Assembly: GCA_947626135.1 (NCBI GenBank)
Contig: CANQQZ010000016.1
Span: forward strand, 1 to 46,466
Reading direction: 5' to 3'
DNA length: 46,466 nt
From: an uncultured Clostridia bacterium
Lineage (GTDB): Bacteria; Bacillota; Clostridia; UBA1381
Below the pieces are notes generated by a model that saw only the letters and a program-made list of their open reading frames with translations, was not told where the DNA came from and made no database searches. The translations under genes and the position numbers were made by a program. Positions 25,336 to 34,139 of this stretch are shown piece after piece. Position 1 is the first letter of the stretch, and each line of letters begins with the position of its first letter.

Positions 25336-27429
25336 ATGGCAATATACAAATGCTCAGTCTGCGGAGCGGTTTACGATGAGGAAAAGGAGGGCAGACCAAT
25401 TTCGGAGCTGAAGGCATGTCCCGTATGCGGACAGCCCGCCTCCAAATTCGAGCGCGTCGGCGAACCCGGGGAAAAGCCGGCGGACGTTTCCGCAGAATAT
25501 ACCGGCGGACTTGATTATGACCCGCTGTATGCGCGGCGCGACTCCTCGGCGCGGTACATGGAGCAGATCCATGAAATGGCTGTTACCGGTCATCACATAA
25601 GCGCGGCTATGGGCACGCAATTACCGCTGCCCAAATGGGAGGATATCCTGATTCTCGGTGCTCAGCTCAACCCGCCGCCGTTAAACGACTACGACGATGT
25701 CGATACCAAAACGATAATAGGAAAGCACGCGAAAAAGCCTATGGTGCTGGAAAATCCGGTGTATATATCTCACATGTCGTTCGGAGCGCTGTCAAGGGAG
25801 GCAAAGCTCGCGCTTTCGCGCGGCTCCGCTATGGCAAAAACCGCGATGTGCAGCGGCGAGGGCGGCATACTGCCGGAGGAAAAGGCGGCAGCGTACAAAT
25901 ATATATTCGAATATATTCCGAATAAATACAGTGTCACTGACGAAAATCTCAGGACCTCGGACGCCGTTGAAATTAAGATTGGTCAGGGCACAAAGCCCGG
26001 TATGGGCGGACACCTTCCCGGAGAAAAGGTAACGCCCGAGGTCGCCGCGGTCCGCGGCAGAAATGCCGGAGAGGATATTCAAAGCCCGAGCAAATTCCCC
26101 GAAATCAATTCCGGGGAGGATTTAAAAGCAATGGTCGATATGCTCAGGGAGCGTTCGGACGGACGCCCGATAGGCATTAAACTTGCGGCGGGGCATATTG
26201 AGGACGATCTGGAGCACTGCGTTTACGCAAATCCGGATTTCATTACGATCGACGGGCGCGGAGGCGCCACGGGGTCGAGTCCGTATTTTTTGCGCGAGGC
26301 GGCGACCGTTCCCACCATTTACGCGCTTTCCCGGGCGAGAAGATACCTTGACAGCGTAAATTCCGATATTTCGCTCATTATAACCGGCGGACTTCGTGTG
26401 AGCGCGGATTTCGCAAAGGCGATAGCAATGGGCGCGGACGCGGTGGCGGTGGCTTCGGCGGGACTTATCGCGGCGGCGTGCCAGCAATACAGAATATGCG
26501 GCAGCGGGAAGTGTCCCGCGGGCATCGCAACGCAGGATCCCGCGCTGCGCAGCCGGCTTGACGTCAATGCCGCGGCTCAGCGGGTCGCGAATTATTTGAA
26601 TGTTTCTTTGTCGGAGCTGAAAATGTTCGCAAGGGTCACGGGACATAAATCAATCCACGATTTGTCGGTAAACGATTTGGCAGCCGTCAGCGGGGATATT
26701 GTAAAATACACGAATATCAGACATGCCGGGGAACCGGCTGTCCTGAATAATAAAATTAAGGAGGGCGTCGGAAAAATGAAAACTTACAAATGCAAGGTAT
26801 GCGGAGAGGTATTTCAGGCGGTTGAGGGCGAAGCGGTATGTCCGCTCTGCAAGTCAACCGGAGACAAATTAGAGGAGGTAACGGAAATGAAAACAAACAA
26901 ATACGCGGGAACACAAACCGAAAAAAATCTCGAGGCGGCGTTCGCGGGCGAATCTCAGGCGAGAAACAAGTACACATATTTTGCTTCGGTAGCGAAAAAG
27001 GAAGGCTATGAGCAGATGTCCGCGCTGTTCTTAAAAACGGCTGACAACGAAAAGGAACACGCAAAAATGTGGTTTAAGGAATTGAACGGCATCGGCAGCA
27101 CACCGGAAAATCTGAAGGAGGCGGCGGACGGCGAGAATTACGAGTGGACCGATATGTACGCGGGCTTCGCGGATACAGCCGAAAGCGAGGGCTTTCATGA
27201 GCTCGCGGAAAAATTCCGCGCCGTGGCTGCGATTGAAAAGCATCACGAGGAACGCTACCGCGCGCTTTTAAAAAATATCGAAACGGCGCAGGTATTTGAG
27301 AAGAGCGAGGTCAAGGTATGGGAGTGCCGCAACTGCGGACATATATGCGTAGGCACGAATGCGCCGGATGTGTGCCCCGTATGCAATCATCCTCAAAGCT
27401 TCTTTGAAATCCACGCGGAGAATTATTGA
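25336..27429 (+). CDS. fusion: rubredoxin / glutamate synthase-like FMN domain / rubredoxin-like / rubrerythrin
   Basis: A single 697-aa open frame. Residues 1-45 are a rubredoxin domain (CSVC and CPVC). About 60-470 is a glutamate synthase-type FMN/[3Fe-4S] domain with [15 protein letters not shown] and the cluster cysteines C382-x5-C388-x4-C393 before PAGIATQ. Residues 481-517 form a short rubredoxin-like zinc/iron knuckle (CKVC, CPLC). Residues 518-655 are a rubrerythrin diiron helical bundle ([20 protein letters not shown]), and 655-697 a C-terminal rubredoxin (CRNC, CPVC). The likely role is electron transfer to a diiron peroxidase. Internal ATGs at 26776 and 26887 each have AGGAGG-type sites, so separate shorter proteins may also be made. 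It follows perR by 54 bp. Confidence 0.85.
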   Translation: MAIYKCSVCGAVYDEEKEGRPISELKACPVCGQPASKFERVGEPGEKPADVSAEYTGGLDYDPLYARRDSSARYMEQIHEMAVTGHHISAAMGTQLPLPKWEDILILGAQLNPPPLNDYDDVDTKTIIGKHAKKPMVLENPVYISHMSFGALSREAKLALSRGSAMAKTAMCSGEGGILPEEKAAAYKYIFEYIPNKYSVTDENLRTSDAVEIKIGQGTKPGMGGHLPGEKVTPEVAAVRGRNAGEDIQSPSKFPEINSGEDLKAMVDMLRERSDGRPIGIKLAAGHIEDDLEHCVYANPDFITIDGRGGATGSSPYFLREAATVPTIYALSRARRYLDSVNSDISLIITGGLRVSADFAKAIAMGADAVAVASAGLIAAACQQYRICGSGKCPAGIATQDPALRSRLDVNAAAQRVANYLNVSLSELKMFARVTGHKSIHDLSVNDLAAVSGDIVKYTNIRHAGEPAVLNNKIKEGVGKMKTYKCKVCGEVFQAVEGEAVCPLCKSTGDKLEEVTEMKTNKYAGTQTEKNLEAAFAGESQARNKYTYFASVAKKEGYEQMSALFLKTADNEKEHAKMWFKELNGIGSTPENLKEAADGENYEWTDMYAGFADTAESEGFHELAEKFRAVAAIEKHHEERYRALLKNIETAQVFEKSEVKVWECRNCGHICVGTNAPDVCPVCNHPQSFFEIHAENY
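26758..26778 (+). promoter_or_regulatory. internal ribosome binding site and ATG (rubredoxin-like domain start)
   Basis: AAGGAGGG (26758-26765) lies 10 nt before an in-frame ATG at 26776, which begins [13 protein letters not shown], a natural start for a rubredoxin-like protein. It falls at codon 481 of the long frame and at the boundary between two domains. Confidence 0.6.
26871..26889 (+). promoter_or_regulatory. internal ribosome binding site and ATG (rubrerythrin start)
   Basis: AGAGGAGGT (26871-26879) lies 7 nt before an in-frame ATG at 26887, codon 518, beginning [19 protein letters not shown], the usual N-terminus of a stand-alone rubrerythrin. It is at least as good a ribosome binding site as most true starts in this window. 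Confidence 0.65.
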
Positions 27430-27430
27430 T

Positions 27431-27491
27431 CGGAGCAGATAAAAGCCTCCCGGCGTTTTCGCCGGGGCGTCCGGTTTGCGGATCTGTTCCG
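27431..27491 (+). other. nested stem-loops after the fusion gene
   Basis: An outer 10-base arm (27431-27440) pairs with 27482-27491 at 9 of 10 positions. It encloses a perfect 7-bp hairpin with a TTTT loop (27449-27455 with 27460-27466). No T-run follows, so it is not a clear intrinsic terminator. It may be a 3' stabilising structure or a leader for the next gene. Confidence 0.5.
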
Positions 27492-27565
27492 GCATTCTTT
27501 CGCACCGTGTCAGACAACGGCGGTGATCCGACACATCCGCTCAAATCAAAAACGGAGGCGGCGCT

Positions 27566-28912
27566 ATGATTTTACCCGAAAAATTTACGGAACGCATGAA
27601 AATCCTGCTCGGAAACGAATACGAGTCTTTTTTCAGCGCCCTTTCCGGAGGGCAGCCGCGCTCCGGAATACGCGTAAACACGCTCAAAAACGGCGCCGCC
27701 GCCGCTATCGCGGCTGAATTCGGCGCATTGGAACGGGTCCCGTGGTGTAAAGACGGCTTTTACGCCGACAAATCCGCCGTTTCCGGCTCTCATCCGTACC
27801 ATGCGGCGGGACTGTTCTATTTTCAGGAGCCGTCCGCGATGTCCGCATCAGAGGGACTGCCTGTAAACAAGGGCGATTATATACTCGATTTATGCGCGGC
27901 TCCCGGCGGCAAATCCACACATGCCGCCGCAAAATTAAACGGCACGGGTCTGCTTGTGGCAAACGAAATAATAAAAAAACGCGCGGACGTCTTGAGCGGA
28001 AATATCGAGCGCATGGGAATAACAAACGCGGTCGTAACAAACGAAACGCCGGAAAGGCTCGCGAATAAATACCCGTCGTTTTTCGACAAAATAATTGTGG
28101 ACGCGCCCTGCTCGGGCGAGGGAATGTTCCGCAAGGAGCCGCATGCTGTTACCGAATGGAGCGAGGATCACGTCAAATCGTGCGCGGCGCGGCAAAGGAA
28201 AATAATCGACAGCGCGGTCAAAATGCTTCGCGGAGGCGGATATCTGATTTATTCGACATGCACCTTTTCTCCCGAGGAAAACGAACGGATCGCGTCATAT
28301 ATTATTGACAAATACAATTTCGAGCTGTGTGATATCCCCGCTCTGGACGGATTATCGAACGGAGTCCCCGGATGGTCCGACGGCAATCCGGCGCTGGAAA
28401 AAGCAAAAAGAATTTTTCCTCACCGCGAAAAGGGAGAGGGGCATTTCACGGCTCTTTTCCGCAGTCCCGGCGATACCGAAGCGAAACGCTTCAGCGCCGC
28501 GGGAGGGCGCAGCGCGGATTTAACAATGTACCGCGAATTTGAAAAAGCGGCGCTGAATATAAACGCGGCGGGACGGTTTGAATTCTTCGGCGAAAATCTG
28601 TACATTGTTCCCGAGGGGATCGATCTGAACGGAATAAAAACCGTCCGCGCGGGTCTTCATCTGGGAACGATGAAGAAAAACCGCTTCGAGCCGTCCCATG
28701 CCGCGGCGGCGGCGTTTCCCGCGGAATATTTCAAAAATATCGTCAATCTTAATGAAGCGGACGCCTATAAATATCTTCGCGGCGAAACGCTTCCGTGCGA
28801 CGAACACGGATGGACCGCCGCCGTTTATAAGGGTTTTGTCCTCGGATGGGGAAAGGCGAACGGCGGAATGCTGAAAAACCGTTACCCGAAGGGACTGCTC
28901 CTTCTGCGTTAG
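27566..28912 (+). CDS. RsmF/NSUN-family RNA (cytosine-C5) methyltransferase
   Basis: A 448-aa SAM-dependent RNA m5C methyltransferase, most like the 16S rRNA enzyme RsmF. Motif I is LDLCAAPGGKSTHAA (about 108-122). Motif IV is DAPCSGEGMFRKEP with the PC cysteine, and motif VI is IYSTCTFSPEENE with the catalytic TC cysteine. The C-terminal part (about 290-448) matches the RsmF extension that binds RNA. The ATG has CGGAGG at good spacing. It lies 136 bp after the fusion gene and ends at its own terminator. Confidence 0.92.
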   Translation: MILPEKFTERMKILLGNEYESFFSALSGGQPRSGIRVNTLKNGAAAAIAAEFGALERVPWCKDGFYADKSAVSGSHPYHAAGLFYFQEPSAMSASEGLPVNKGDYILDLCAAPGGKSTHAAAKLNGTGLLVANEIIKKRADVLSGNIERMGITNAVVTNETPERLANKYPSFFDKIIVDAPCSGEGMFRKEPHAVTEWSEDHVKSCAARQRKIIDSAVKMLRGGGYLIYSTCTFSPEENERIASYIIDKYNFELCDIPALDGLSNGVPGWSDGNPALEKAKRIFPHREKGEGHFTALFRSPGDTEAKRFSAAGGRSADLTMYREFEKAALNINAAGRFEFFGENLYIVPEGIDLNGIKTVRAGLHLGTMKKNRFEPSHAAAAAFPAEYFKNIVNLNEADAYKYLRGETLPCDEHGWTAAVYKGFVLGWGKANGGMLKNRYPKGLLLLR

Positions 28913-28923
28913 ACTTTTTCCGG

Positions 28924-28949
28924 CGCGCACGGCTGCGCGGCGTTTTTTC
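28924..28949 (+). terminator. terminator after the methyltransferase gene
   Basis: CGCGCA (28924-28929) pairs with TGCGCG (28934-28939) around a 4-nt loop and is followed, after CGCG-rich bases, by six T (28943-28948). Confidence 0.75.
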
Positions 28950-29043
28950 GGTCTCAAGAACCGCGTCGGGTCCGGCACGGTCATATCCCGCGGGTCTTAA
29001 AGCTCAAGCCCCTCCGGCGTTATGAATATCTTTTCTTTTTCTC

Positions 29044-29072
29044 TTGACATATGCGCATAAGCGTGGTAATAT
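29044..29072 (+). promoter_or_regulatory. promoter of the asd-dapA-dapB operon
   Basis: A perfect TTGACA (29044-29049), a 17-bp spacer and TAATAT (29067-29072). Transcription would start near 29079, just before the riboswitch. Confidence 0.88.
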
Positions 29073-29083
29073 AAATATAAATA

Positions 29084-29257
29084 CAGATAGAGGCGCGTTG
29101 TTAATCAGTACCGCGCGGCGGATATGCGGTTATCGTCAATCCGCGCGGGAAAGGAAGCAACGCCGAAGCCGTGTTTTTACCGCAAAAAACCCGGCTGGGC
29201 ATAAGCGAAAATATCCTTATGACTGTCACCTTGGAAAAGCCGGTGGAGAGCTATCGC
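29084..29257 (+). promoter_or_regulatory. lysine riboswitch (L box)
   Basis: The leader carries the conserved lysine-riboswitch blocks in order: AGATAGAGGCGCG at the 5' arm of P1/P2, GCCGAAGC after P3, GGCTGGGC in P4, GACTGTCACC at P5, and GGTGGAGAGCTATC closing P1 (GATAG pairs with CTATC). Length and placement ahead of asd-dapA-dapB fit the class. A terminator follows, so lysine binding should cause premature termination. Confidence 0.9.
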
Positions 29258-29286
29258 ATATAATATCGGAATTTTCGGAAATTATA

Positions 29287-29325
29287 GGCAGAGGGCTCTT
29301 GCAAATTATACCTCTGTCTTTTATT
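29287..29325 (+). terminator. riboswitch-controlled terminator
   Basis: GGCAGAGG (29287-29294) pairs with CCTCTGTC (29311-29318), including one G-U pair, followed by a TTTTATTT tract. It lies between the aptamer and the asd start codon and is the expected expression platform. Confidence 0.8.
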
Positions 29326-29367
29326 TATTCAAAAAACGCCTGCTGGCGGCAAAGGAGCAACATAATT

Positions 29368-30471
29368 ATGAAAAAAAATTACAAGGTAGGAATCATAGGC
29401 GCGACAGGCATGGTCGGACAGCGTTTTATAACGCTTCTGCACGATCACCCGTGGTACACAATCGAGGTTTTGGCTGCGTCTCCCAGAAGCGCGGGCAAGC
29501 CGTATTGTGAAGCGGTCGGGGAAAAATGGGCAATGACCGAAGAAATACCCGAAAGCGTAAGGGATATGACGGTTATGGACGCGGCAGCCGACGTTGAAAA
29601 AATCGCCGGTATGGTGGATTTTGTTTTCTGCGCCGTAGATATGAAAAAGGATGAAATAAAGGCTCTCGAGGATCGGTACGCGAAAGCGGAATGCCCTGTA
29701 GTGTCAAACAACTCCGCTCATCGTCACACGGAGGACGTCCCGATGATTATTCCGGAAATCAATCCCGAACACATAGAAATAATCCCGTTCCAGAGAAAGA
29801 GACTTGGCACAAAACGGGGCTTTGTCGCCGTTAAATCAAACTGCTCATTACAGTCGTATCTCCCCGCAATGGCGGTGATAAATATGAAATATCCCATCGA
29901 CCGCGCTCTCGTTACAACGTACCAGGCAATCAGCGGAGCGGGCAAAACGTTTGAAACGTGGCCCGAAATGAAGGATAATTTGATTCCCTATATCGGCGGA
30001 GAGGAAATGAAATCGGAGGTCGAGCCGAATAAAATTCTCGGAAAAATAGAAAACGGAAAAATAGTTCCGTCCGACGCTCTTCAAATAGAATGTCAAACAT
30101 ACCGGGTCCCCGTTTCCGACGGTCACACGGCGGCGATTTTCTTCTCGTTTAAGGACGGCGTAAAAAAACCGTCTGTCGGGGAAATCGAGCAGATGTGGAG
30201 AGATTTCAAGGGCGTTCCCCGGGAATTGGAGCTTCCTCATTCTCCGAAGCAGTTTATACATGTTTATACGGAAGCCGATAATCCCGACCAGCCGCAGATC
30301 AAGACAGCGAGAGAAACAGACGGCGGCATGGCGATAAGCTGCGGACGTCTGAGAAAATCGGTACAGTACGACTATAAAATGGTGTCCATGAGCCATAATA
30401 CCCTAAGAGGCGCAGCCGGCGGAGCCGTTTTGCTGGCGGAGCTGCTGACGGCAAAGGGATATATGGACTGA
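29368..30471 (+). CDS. asd: aspartate-semialdehyde dehydrogenase
   Basis: Reduces aspartyl phosphate to aspartate semialdehyde, the branch point to lysine, threonine and methionine. The 367-aa protein begins KVGIIGATGMVGQRF, the NADP-binding loop, and has the catalytic cysteine in VKSNCSLQSY and the substrate His in SDGHTAAI. Its pattern is that of the archaeal/fungal-type enzyme rather than the E. coli type. The ATG at 29368 has AAAGGAG upstream. The open frame extends to 29044, but that stretch is promoter, riboswitch and terminator, so the longer start is rejected. Confidence 0.95.
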   Translation: MKKNYKVGIIGATGMVGQRFITLLHDHPWYTIEVLAASPRSAGKPYCEAVGEKWAMTEEIPESVRDMTVMDAAADVEKIAGMVDFVFCAVDMKKDEIKALEDRYAKAECPVVSNNSAHRHTEDVPMIIPEINPEHIEIIPFQRKRLGTKRGFVAVKSNCSLQSYLPAMAVINMKYPIDRALVTTYQAISGAGKTFETWPEMKDNLIPYIGGEEMKSEVEPNKILGKIENGKIVPSDALQIECQTYRVPVSDGHTAAIFFSFKDGVKKPSVGEIEQMWRDFKGVPRELELPHSPKQFIHVYTEADNPDQPQIKTARETDGGMAISCGRLRKSVQYDYKMVSMSHNTLRGAAGGAVLLAELLTAKGYMD

Positions 30472-30519
30472 TTATTTAAGCAAAATCAAATTTAATATAA
30501 TGTCAGGAGGAAACGAATT

Positions 30520-31401
30520 ATGAAAACGTTACCGTTCACAGGCTCGGGCGTTGCTATTATAACGCCGTTTGACGGCGGCAAAACGAATTACGATGCTCTC
30601 GGCGAGCTTATCGAAATGCACATAGCAAAAAAAACCGACGCAATTATCATCTGCGGAACGACCGGCGAAGCGTCCACGATGAGCAATGAGGATCATATCG
30701 CGGCAATCGAATACACGGTAAAAAAGGTCTCGGGACGTATTCCCGTAATCGCCGGCACCGGCTCAAACGAGACGGCTCACGCAATCGATTTGTCTCAAAA
30801 GGCGGAGGCTGTCGGCGCGGACGGACTTTTGCAGGTTACTCCGTATTACAACAAAACAACGCAAAAGGGTCTTGCAAAGCATTTCAAGGCTATCGCGGAT
30901 TCCGTAAAAATTCCGATTATACTTTATAACGTTCCCTCGCGCACAGGGATGAGCATATCCATAGATACGCTCAAAACGCTCGCGCAGACGGAAAATATCG
31001 TCGCGGTCAAGGAGGCCTCCGGCAATATCTCATACACCGCGAAGGTCGCGGCGGAGGTGCCCGAATTATACATATATTCCGGAAACGACGATATGATTGT
31101 TCCCGTTATGTCGCTCGGAGGAAAGGGAGTAATCTCGGTTGTCGCGAATATTATGCCGGAGGAAACACATAATATATGCGAATATTATTTAAAAGGCGAG
31201 GTTAAAAAGGCTCTTGATTTACAGCTGAAAATGCTCGATCTGATAAACAGCCTGTTTATTGAGGTAAATCCTGTGCCAATCAAAACCGCAATGAACCTTT
31301 TGGGCTTCAAAGCCGGTAATCTTCGTCTGCCTCTTACCGATATGGAGGATAAAAATCTCGAAATACTGAAAAATTCGCTGAAAAAGATGAATTTATTATA
31401 A
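30520..31401 (+). CDS. dapA: 4-hydroxy-tetrahydrodipicolinate synthase
   Basis: Condenses pyruvate with aspartate semialdehyde, the first step specific to lysine and diaminopimelate. The 293-aa TIM barrel has the family's conserved motifs: GTTGEASTMS, YNVPSRTG with the catalytic Tyr, and IVAVKEASGN with the Schiff-base Lys. GGAGG precedes the ATG at good spacing. It is the second gene of the riboswitch operon, 48 bp after asd. Confidence 0.97.
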   Translation: MKTLPFTGSGVAIITPFDGGKTNYDALGELIEMHIAKKTDAIIICGTTGEASTMSNEDHIAAIEYTVKKVSGRIPVIAGTGSNETAHAIDLSQKAEAVGADGLLQVTPYYNKTTQKGLAKHFKAIADSVKIPIILYNVPSRTGMSISIDTLKTLAQTENIVAVKEASGNISYTAKVAAEVPELYIYSGNDDMIVPVMSLGGKGVISVVANIMPEETHNICEYYLKGEVKKALDLQLKMLDLINSLFIEVNPVPIKTAMNLLGFKAGNLRLPLTDMEDKNLEILKNSLKKMNLL

Positions 31402-31419
31402 TTTAAGGAGCTGGGACCA

Positions 31420-32178
31420 ATGACAAAAATCATAATGAACGGCTGCAACGGCAGAATGGGCCAGGCAATAACACGTCTGGTAAGCGGGGATGACGAATGT
31501 GAAATTACGGCGGGATTTGACGTAAACGATGTGATTTCAAATTCATACCCCGTGTTTAAAAATCCGAACGACTATACCGGCGAGGCGGATGTTGTGATAG
31601 ATTTTTCGCATCCGTCGAGCCTTACAAATATTTTAAGCTACTGCAAATCCCGAAATCTGCCGATAATTCTCGCCACGACCGGCTATACGGCGGAGCAGAA
31701 GGAGGAAATGCAAAAAGCCGCAAAGGAAATTCCCGTGTTTTTCTCGGCGAACATGTCTTTAGGCATAAATCTTTTGATATCGCTCGCGAAAACGGCGGCT
31801 AAGCTGCTGGAGGGCGGATTCGATATTGAAATTGTCGAGCGTCACCATAATCAGAAGCTCGACGCGCCGTCCGGTACGGCTCTCGCAATCGCGGACGCGA
31901 TTGACGAAACTCTTTCATATCCGGCTGAATATATTTATGACCGTCACAGCGCGCGGCGGAAAAGGCGTCCGTCCGAAATCGGAATACATTCCGTGCGCGG
32001 CGGAACCATCGTCGGCGATCATGACGTTATTTTCGCGGGCAAGGACGAGGTCATAGAATTAAAGCACAGCGCATATTCGCGCGAGGTATTTGCCGTCGGC
32101 GCTGTGCGCGCGGCAAAATTCATGAACGGCAAAGCAGCGGGTATGTACAGCATGAATGATTTAATAGCCGAGCTTTAA
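31420..32178 (+). CDS. dapB: 4-hydroxy-tetrahydrodipicolinate reductase
   Basis: Reduces the DapA product with NAD(P)H. The 252-aa protein begins with the dinucleotide loop NGCNGRMGQ and has the catalytic HHNQKLDAPSGTAL motif. AAGGAG precedes the ATG, 18 bp after dapA. With asd and dapA it gives the upper DAP pathway under one lysine riboswitch; the later steps are not in this window. Confidence 0.97.
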   Translation: MTKIIMNGCNGRMGQAITRLVSGDDECEITAGFDVNDVISNSYPVFKNPNDYTGEADVVIDFSHPSSLTNILSYCKSRNLPIILATTGYTAEQKEEMQKAAKEIPVFFSANMSLGINLLISLAKTAAKLLEGGFDIEIVERHHNQKLDAPSGTALAIADAIDETLSYPAEYIYDRHSARRKRRPSEIGIHSVRGGTIVGDHDVIFAGKDEVIELKHSAYSREVFAVGAVRAAKFMNGKAAGMYSMNDLIAEL

Positions 32179-32216
32179 AAAACTCTGAATCTATCAACCG
32201 GAACACGGTATCTGCC

Positions 32217-32233
32217 GCGGTTATTTTAACCGC
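32217..32233 (+). other. small perfect hairpin upstream of the DJ-1 gene
   Basis: GCGGTTA (32217-32223) pairs with TAACCGC (32227-32233) around TTT. No T-run follows, so it does not look like a terminator. It may be a processing or stability element between dapB and the next gene. Confidence 0.4.
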
Positions 32234-32270
32234 TGAGGATATTCGTCCGAAAAATCAAGGAGGATATGAT

Positions 32271-32807
32271 ATGGTATATATTTTACTGGCGGACGGCTTT
32301 GAGGAAATAGAAGCCCTTACTCCGGCGGACATTATGCGCCGCGCCGGAATCGAGGTTTCAACCGTTTCGATAAAAAAGGACATGGTCGTTACCGGCGCTC
32401 ACGGCATACCTGTAACGGCTGATATGTCCATACATGAAGTTATGCCCGGTAACGTTACTCTTTTAATGCTGCCGGGAGGGGCGGGACACGAGCTCCTTGA
32501 CGCGTCAAACGAGGTCCATTATCTTATAAACGAGGCTGTAACGCGGGCGTCTTATATCGCGGCTATATGCGCCGCGCCGAGCATTTTAGGCAAAAAAATG
32601 ATTCTGGAAGGAAAAAAAGCGACCTGCTTTCCCGGCTTTGAAAAATATTTGTACGGCGCCGAAATTAAAGAGGATAAGGTAGTTGTCGACGGAAAAATCA
32701 TAACCGGAAAAGGAGCCGGAGCAGCGGCGGAGTTCGGCTTCACGATAGTGGAAATTCTTAAGGACAAAAAAACGGCGGATACCCTGAGGGAGCAGATGCA
32801 ATATTGA
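32271..32807 (+). CDS. DJ-1/PfpI-family protein
   Basis: A 178-aa flavodoxin-like protein of the DJ-1/ThiJ clade. It carries the nucleophile elbow AAICAAPSIL with the reactive Cys (about 102) and the conserved early Glu in FEEIEALTPADIMRR. Relatives act as chaperones, glyoxalases or deglycases; which applies cannot be told. AAGGAGG precedes the ATG. It overlaps the next gene by 4 bp, so it is co-translated with the folate enzyme. Confidence 0.9.
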   Translation: MVYILLADGFEEIEALTPADIMRRAGIEVSTVSIKKDMVVTGAHGIPVTADMSIHEVMPGNVTLLMLPGGAGHELLDASNEVHYLINEAVTRASYIAAICAAPSILGKKMILEGKKATCFPGFEKYLYGAEIKEDKVVVDGKIITGKGAGAAAEFGFTIVEILKDKKTADTLREQMQY

Positions 32808-33352
32808 TTAAAGAGGTTATCAGGGAAAGAATGCGCCGTCGCCGCAAAACTCTTACTTACGGACAGGTACATGAAAAAAGCGAAACGATAAGATATAAGC
32901 TTGAGGGTAAAAAGGCTTTTAAGGAAGCAAAAACCATTATGATGTACATTTCCGCATACAAGGAGCCCGAAACTCTTCCTATTATCGAGCGGCTTTTGGA
33001 ACAGGGAAAAAGGGTCATTGTTCCGGTTTCATCAACCGAAACAAATACAATTGTCCCGACCTACATAGAAAGCTTATCCGAGCTTACAAAGGGAGCATAC
33101 GGTATTCCGGAGCCGTCAATAATACGTCCTGTAAAAAAGGAGGATATCGAGGTTATCGTAATTCCCGGCATAGCTTTTGATATGCACCGCAACCGACTGG
33201 GTTTCGGCAAAGGATATTATGATAAATTTCTGGAGGATATGAACGCCAAAAAAATAGCTTTATGCTATGATTTTCAAATCGTGGACGATCTGCCCGCCGA
33301 TGATCATGATATACCGATGGATTTGATACTCACCGAGGAGGGAGAGGTCTGA
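32804..33352 (+). CDS. 5-formyltetrahydrofolate cyclo-ligase
   Basis: Converts 5-formyl-THF to 5,10-methenyl-THF with ATP, recycling a storage folate. The 182-aa protein has the family motifs PIIERLLEQGKRVIVP and RNRLGFGKGYYDKFL and the usual length. The start is a TTG that overlaps the stop of the DJ-1 gene. The first internal ATG (32831) would remove the conserved N-terminal helix (IKEVIRERMRRRR), so TTG is preferred. Confidence 0.93.
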   Translation: MIKEVIRERMRRRRKTLTYGQVHEKSETIRYKLEGKKAFKEAKTIMMYISAYKEPETLPIIERLLEQGKRVIVPVSSTETNTIVPTYIESLSELTKGAYGIPEPSIIRPVKKEDIEVIVIPGIAFDMHRNRLGFGKGYYDKFLEDMNAKKIALCYDFQIVDDLPADDHDIPMDLILTEEGEV

Positions 33353-34116
33353 TGCTTTTTGATTCACACGCGCATTATAACGATGAAAGATTTGATAACG
33401 ACAGAAACGAACTTTTATCGTCTATGCAGAAAAACAACGTCGGGCTTATAATGAATTCATGCTCGAACCTGAGCGAAATGCCGGATATAATCGAATTATG
33501 CGAAAAATATGATTTTATATACGGCTCCGCCGGAGTTCATCCTCACGATGTTGAGGATATGACGGAGGACGATATCGAAAAATTAAAAAAATACTTGAAG
33601 CATCCGAAAATAAAAGCGCTCGGTGAAATAGGTCTCGACTATTATTACGACAATTCCGCGCGTGATAAGCAGCGCAAATGGTTTGCGCGGCAAATCGAGC
33701 TGGCATTGGAAACGGATACTCCCATAGTTATCCATGACCGCGACGCACACGGCGACTGCATGGATATACTGCGCTCCTACAAAAGCGATATAAAGGGAGA
33801 ATTCCATTGTTATTCCGGCTCCGCACAGATGGCTCGCGAAATTCTCGATTGGGGAATGTATATAGCGTTCGGCGGCGCTCTGACTTTTAAAAATTCAAAA
33901 AAATCGCTCGAGGCGGCTGAATATGTTCCTCTCGACAGAATCCTTATCGAAACGGACTGTCCCTACCTTACACCGGTACCGCACAGAGGAAAGCGCAACA
34001 GCTCTCTTTATATTCACTATGTCGCGGAAAAACTCGCCGACATAAAAAAAATATCCGTTGAAGCTGTTGAAGAAGCAACATTTAATAATGCCAAAAAATT
34101 ATTTAATATAAAATGA
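33352..34116 (+). CDS. TatD-family metal-dependent DNase/hydrolase
   Basis: A 254-aa amidohydrolase-fold enzyme with metal-binding DSHAHYND at the N-terminus, GEIGLDYYYD, VIHDRDAH, FHCYSGS and ETDCPYLTP in the family order. TatD proteins are 3'-5' exonucleases linked to repair of oxidative damage. The ATG overlaps the upstream stop by 1 bp. The stop codon lies inside the stem of the following terminator. Confidence 0.94.
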   Translation: MLFDSHAHYNDERFDNDRNELLSSMQKNNVGLIMNSCSNLSEMPDIIELCEKYDFIYGSAGVHPHDVEDMTEDDIEKLKKYLKHPKIKALGEIGLDYYYDNSARDKQRKWFARQIELALETDTPIVIHDRDAHGDCMDILRSYKSDIKGEFHCYSGSAQMAREILDWGMYIAFGGALTFKNSKKSLEAAEYVPLDRILIETDCPYLTPVPHRGKRNSSLYIHYVAEKLADIKKISVEAVEEATFNNAKKLFNIK

Positions 34117-34136
34117 GGCTGTAAAGCCTCATTTTT
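34111..34136. terminator. bidirectional terminator between tatD and fabG
   Basis: A perfect 10-bp stem (34111-34120 with 34125-34134) with a GTAA loop and A/T runs on both sides serves the two convergent genes. The TatD stop codon (34114-34116) is part of the stem. Confidence 0.82.
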
Positions 34137-34139
34137 ATA

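Noticed and set aside
29044..29367. 108-codon N-terminal extension of asd
   Set aside because: The stretch is promoter, lysine riboswitch and terminator; the ATG at 29368 has a ribosome binding site and begins the conserved NADP loop.
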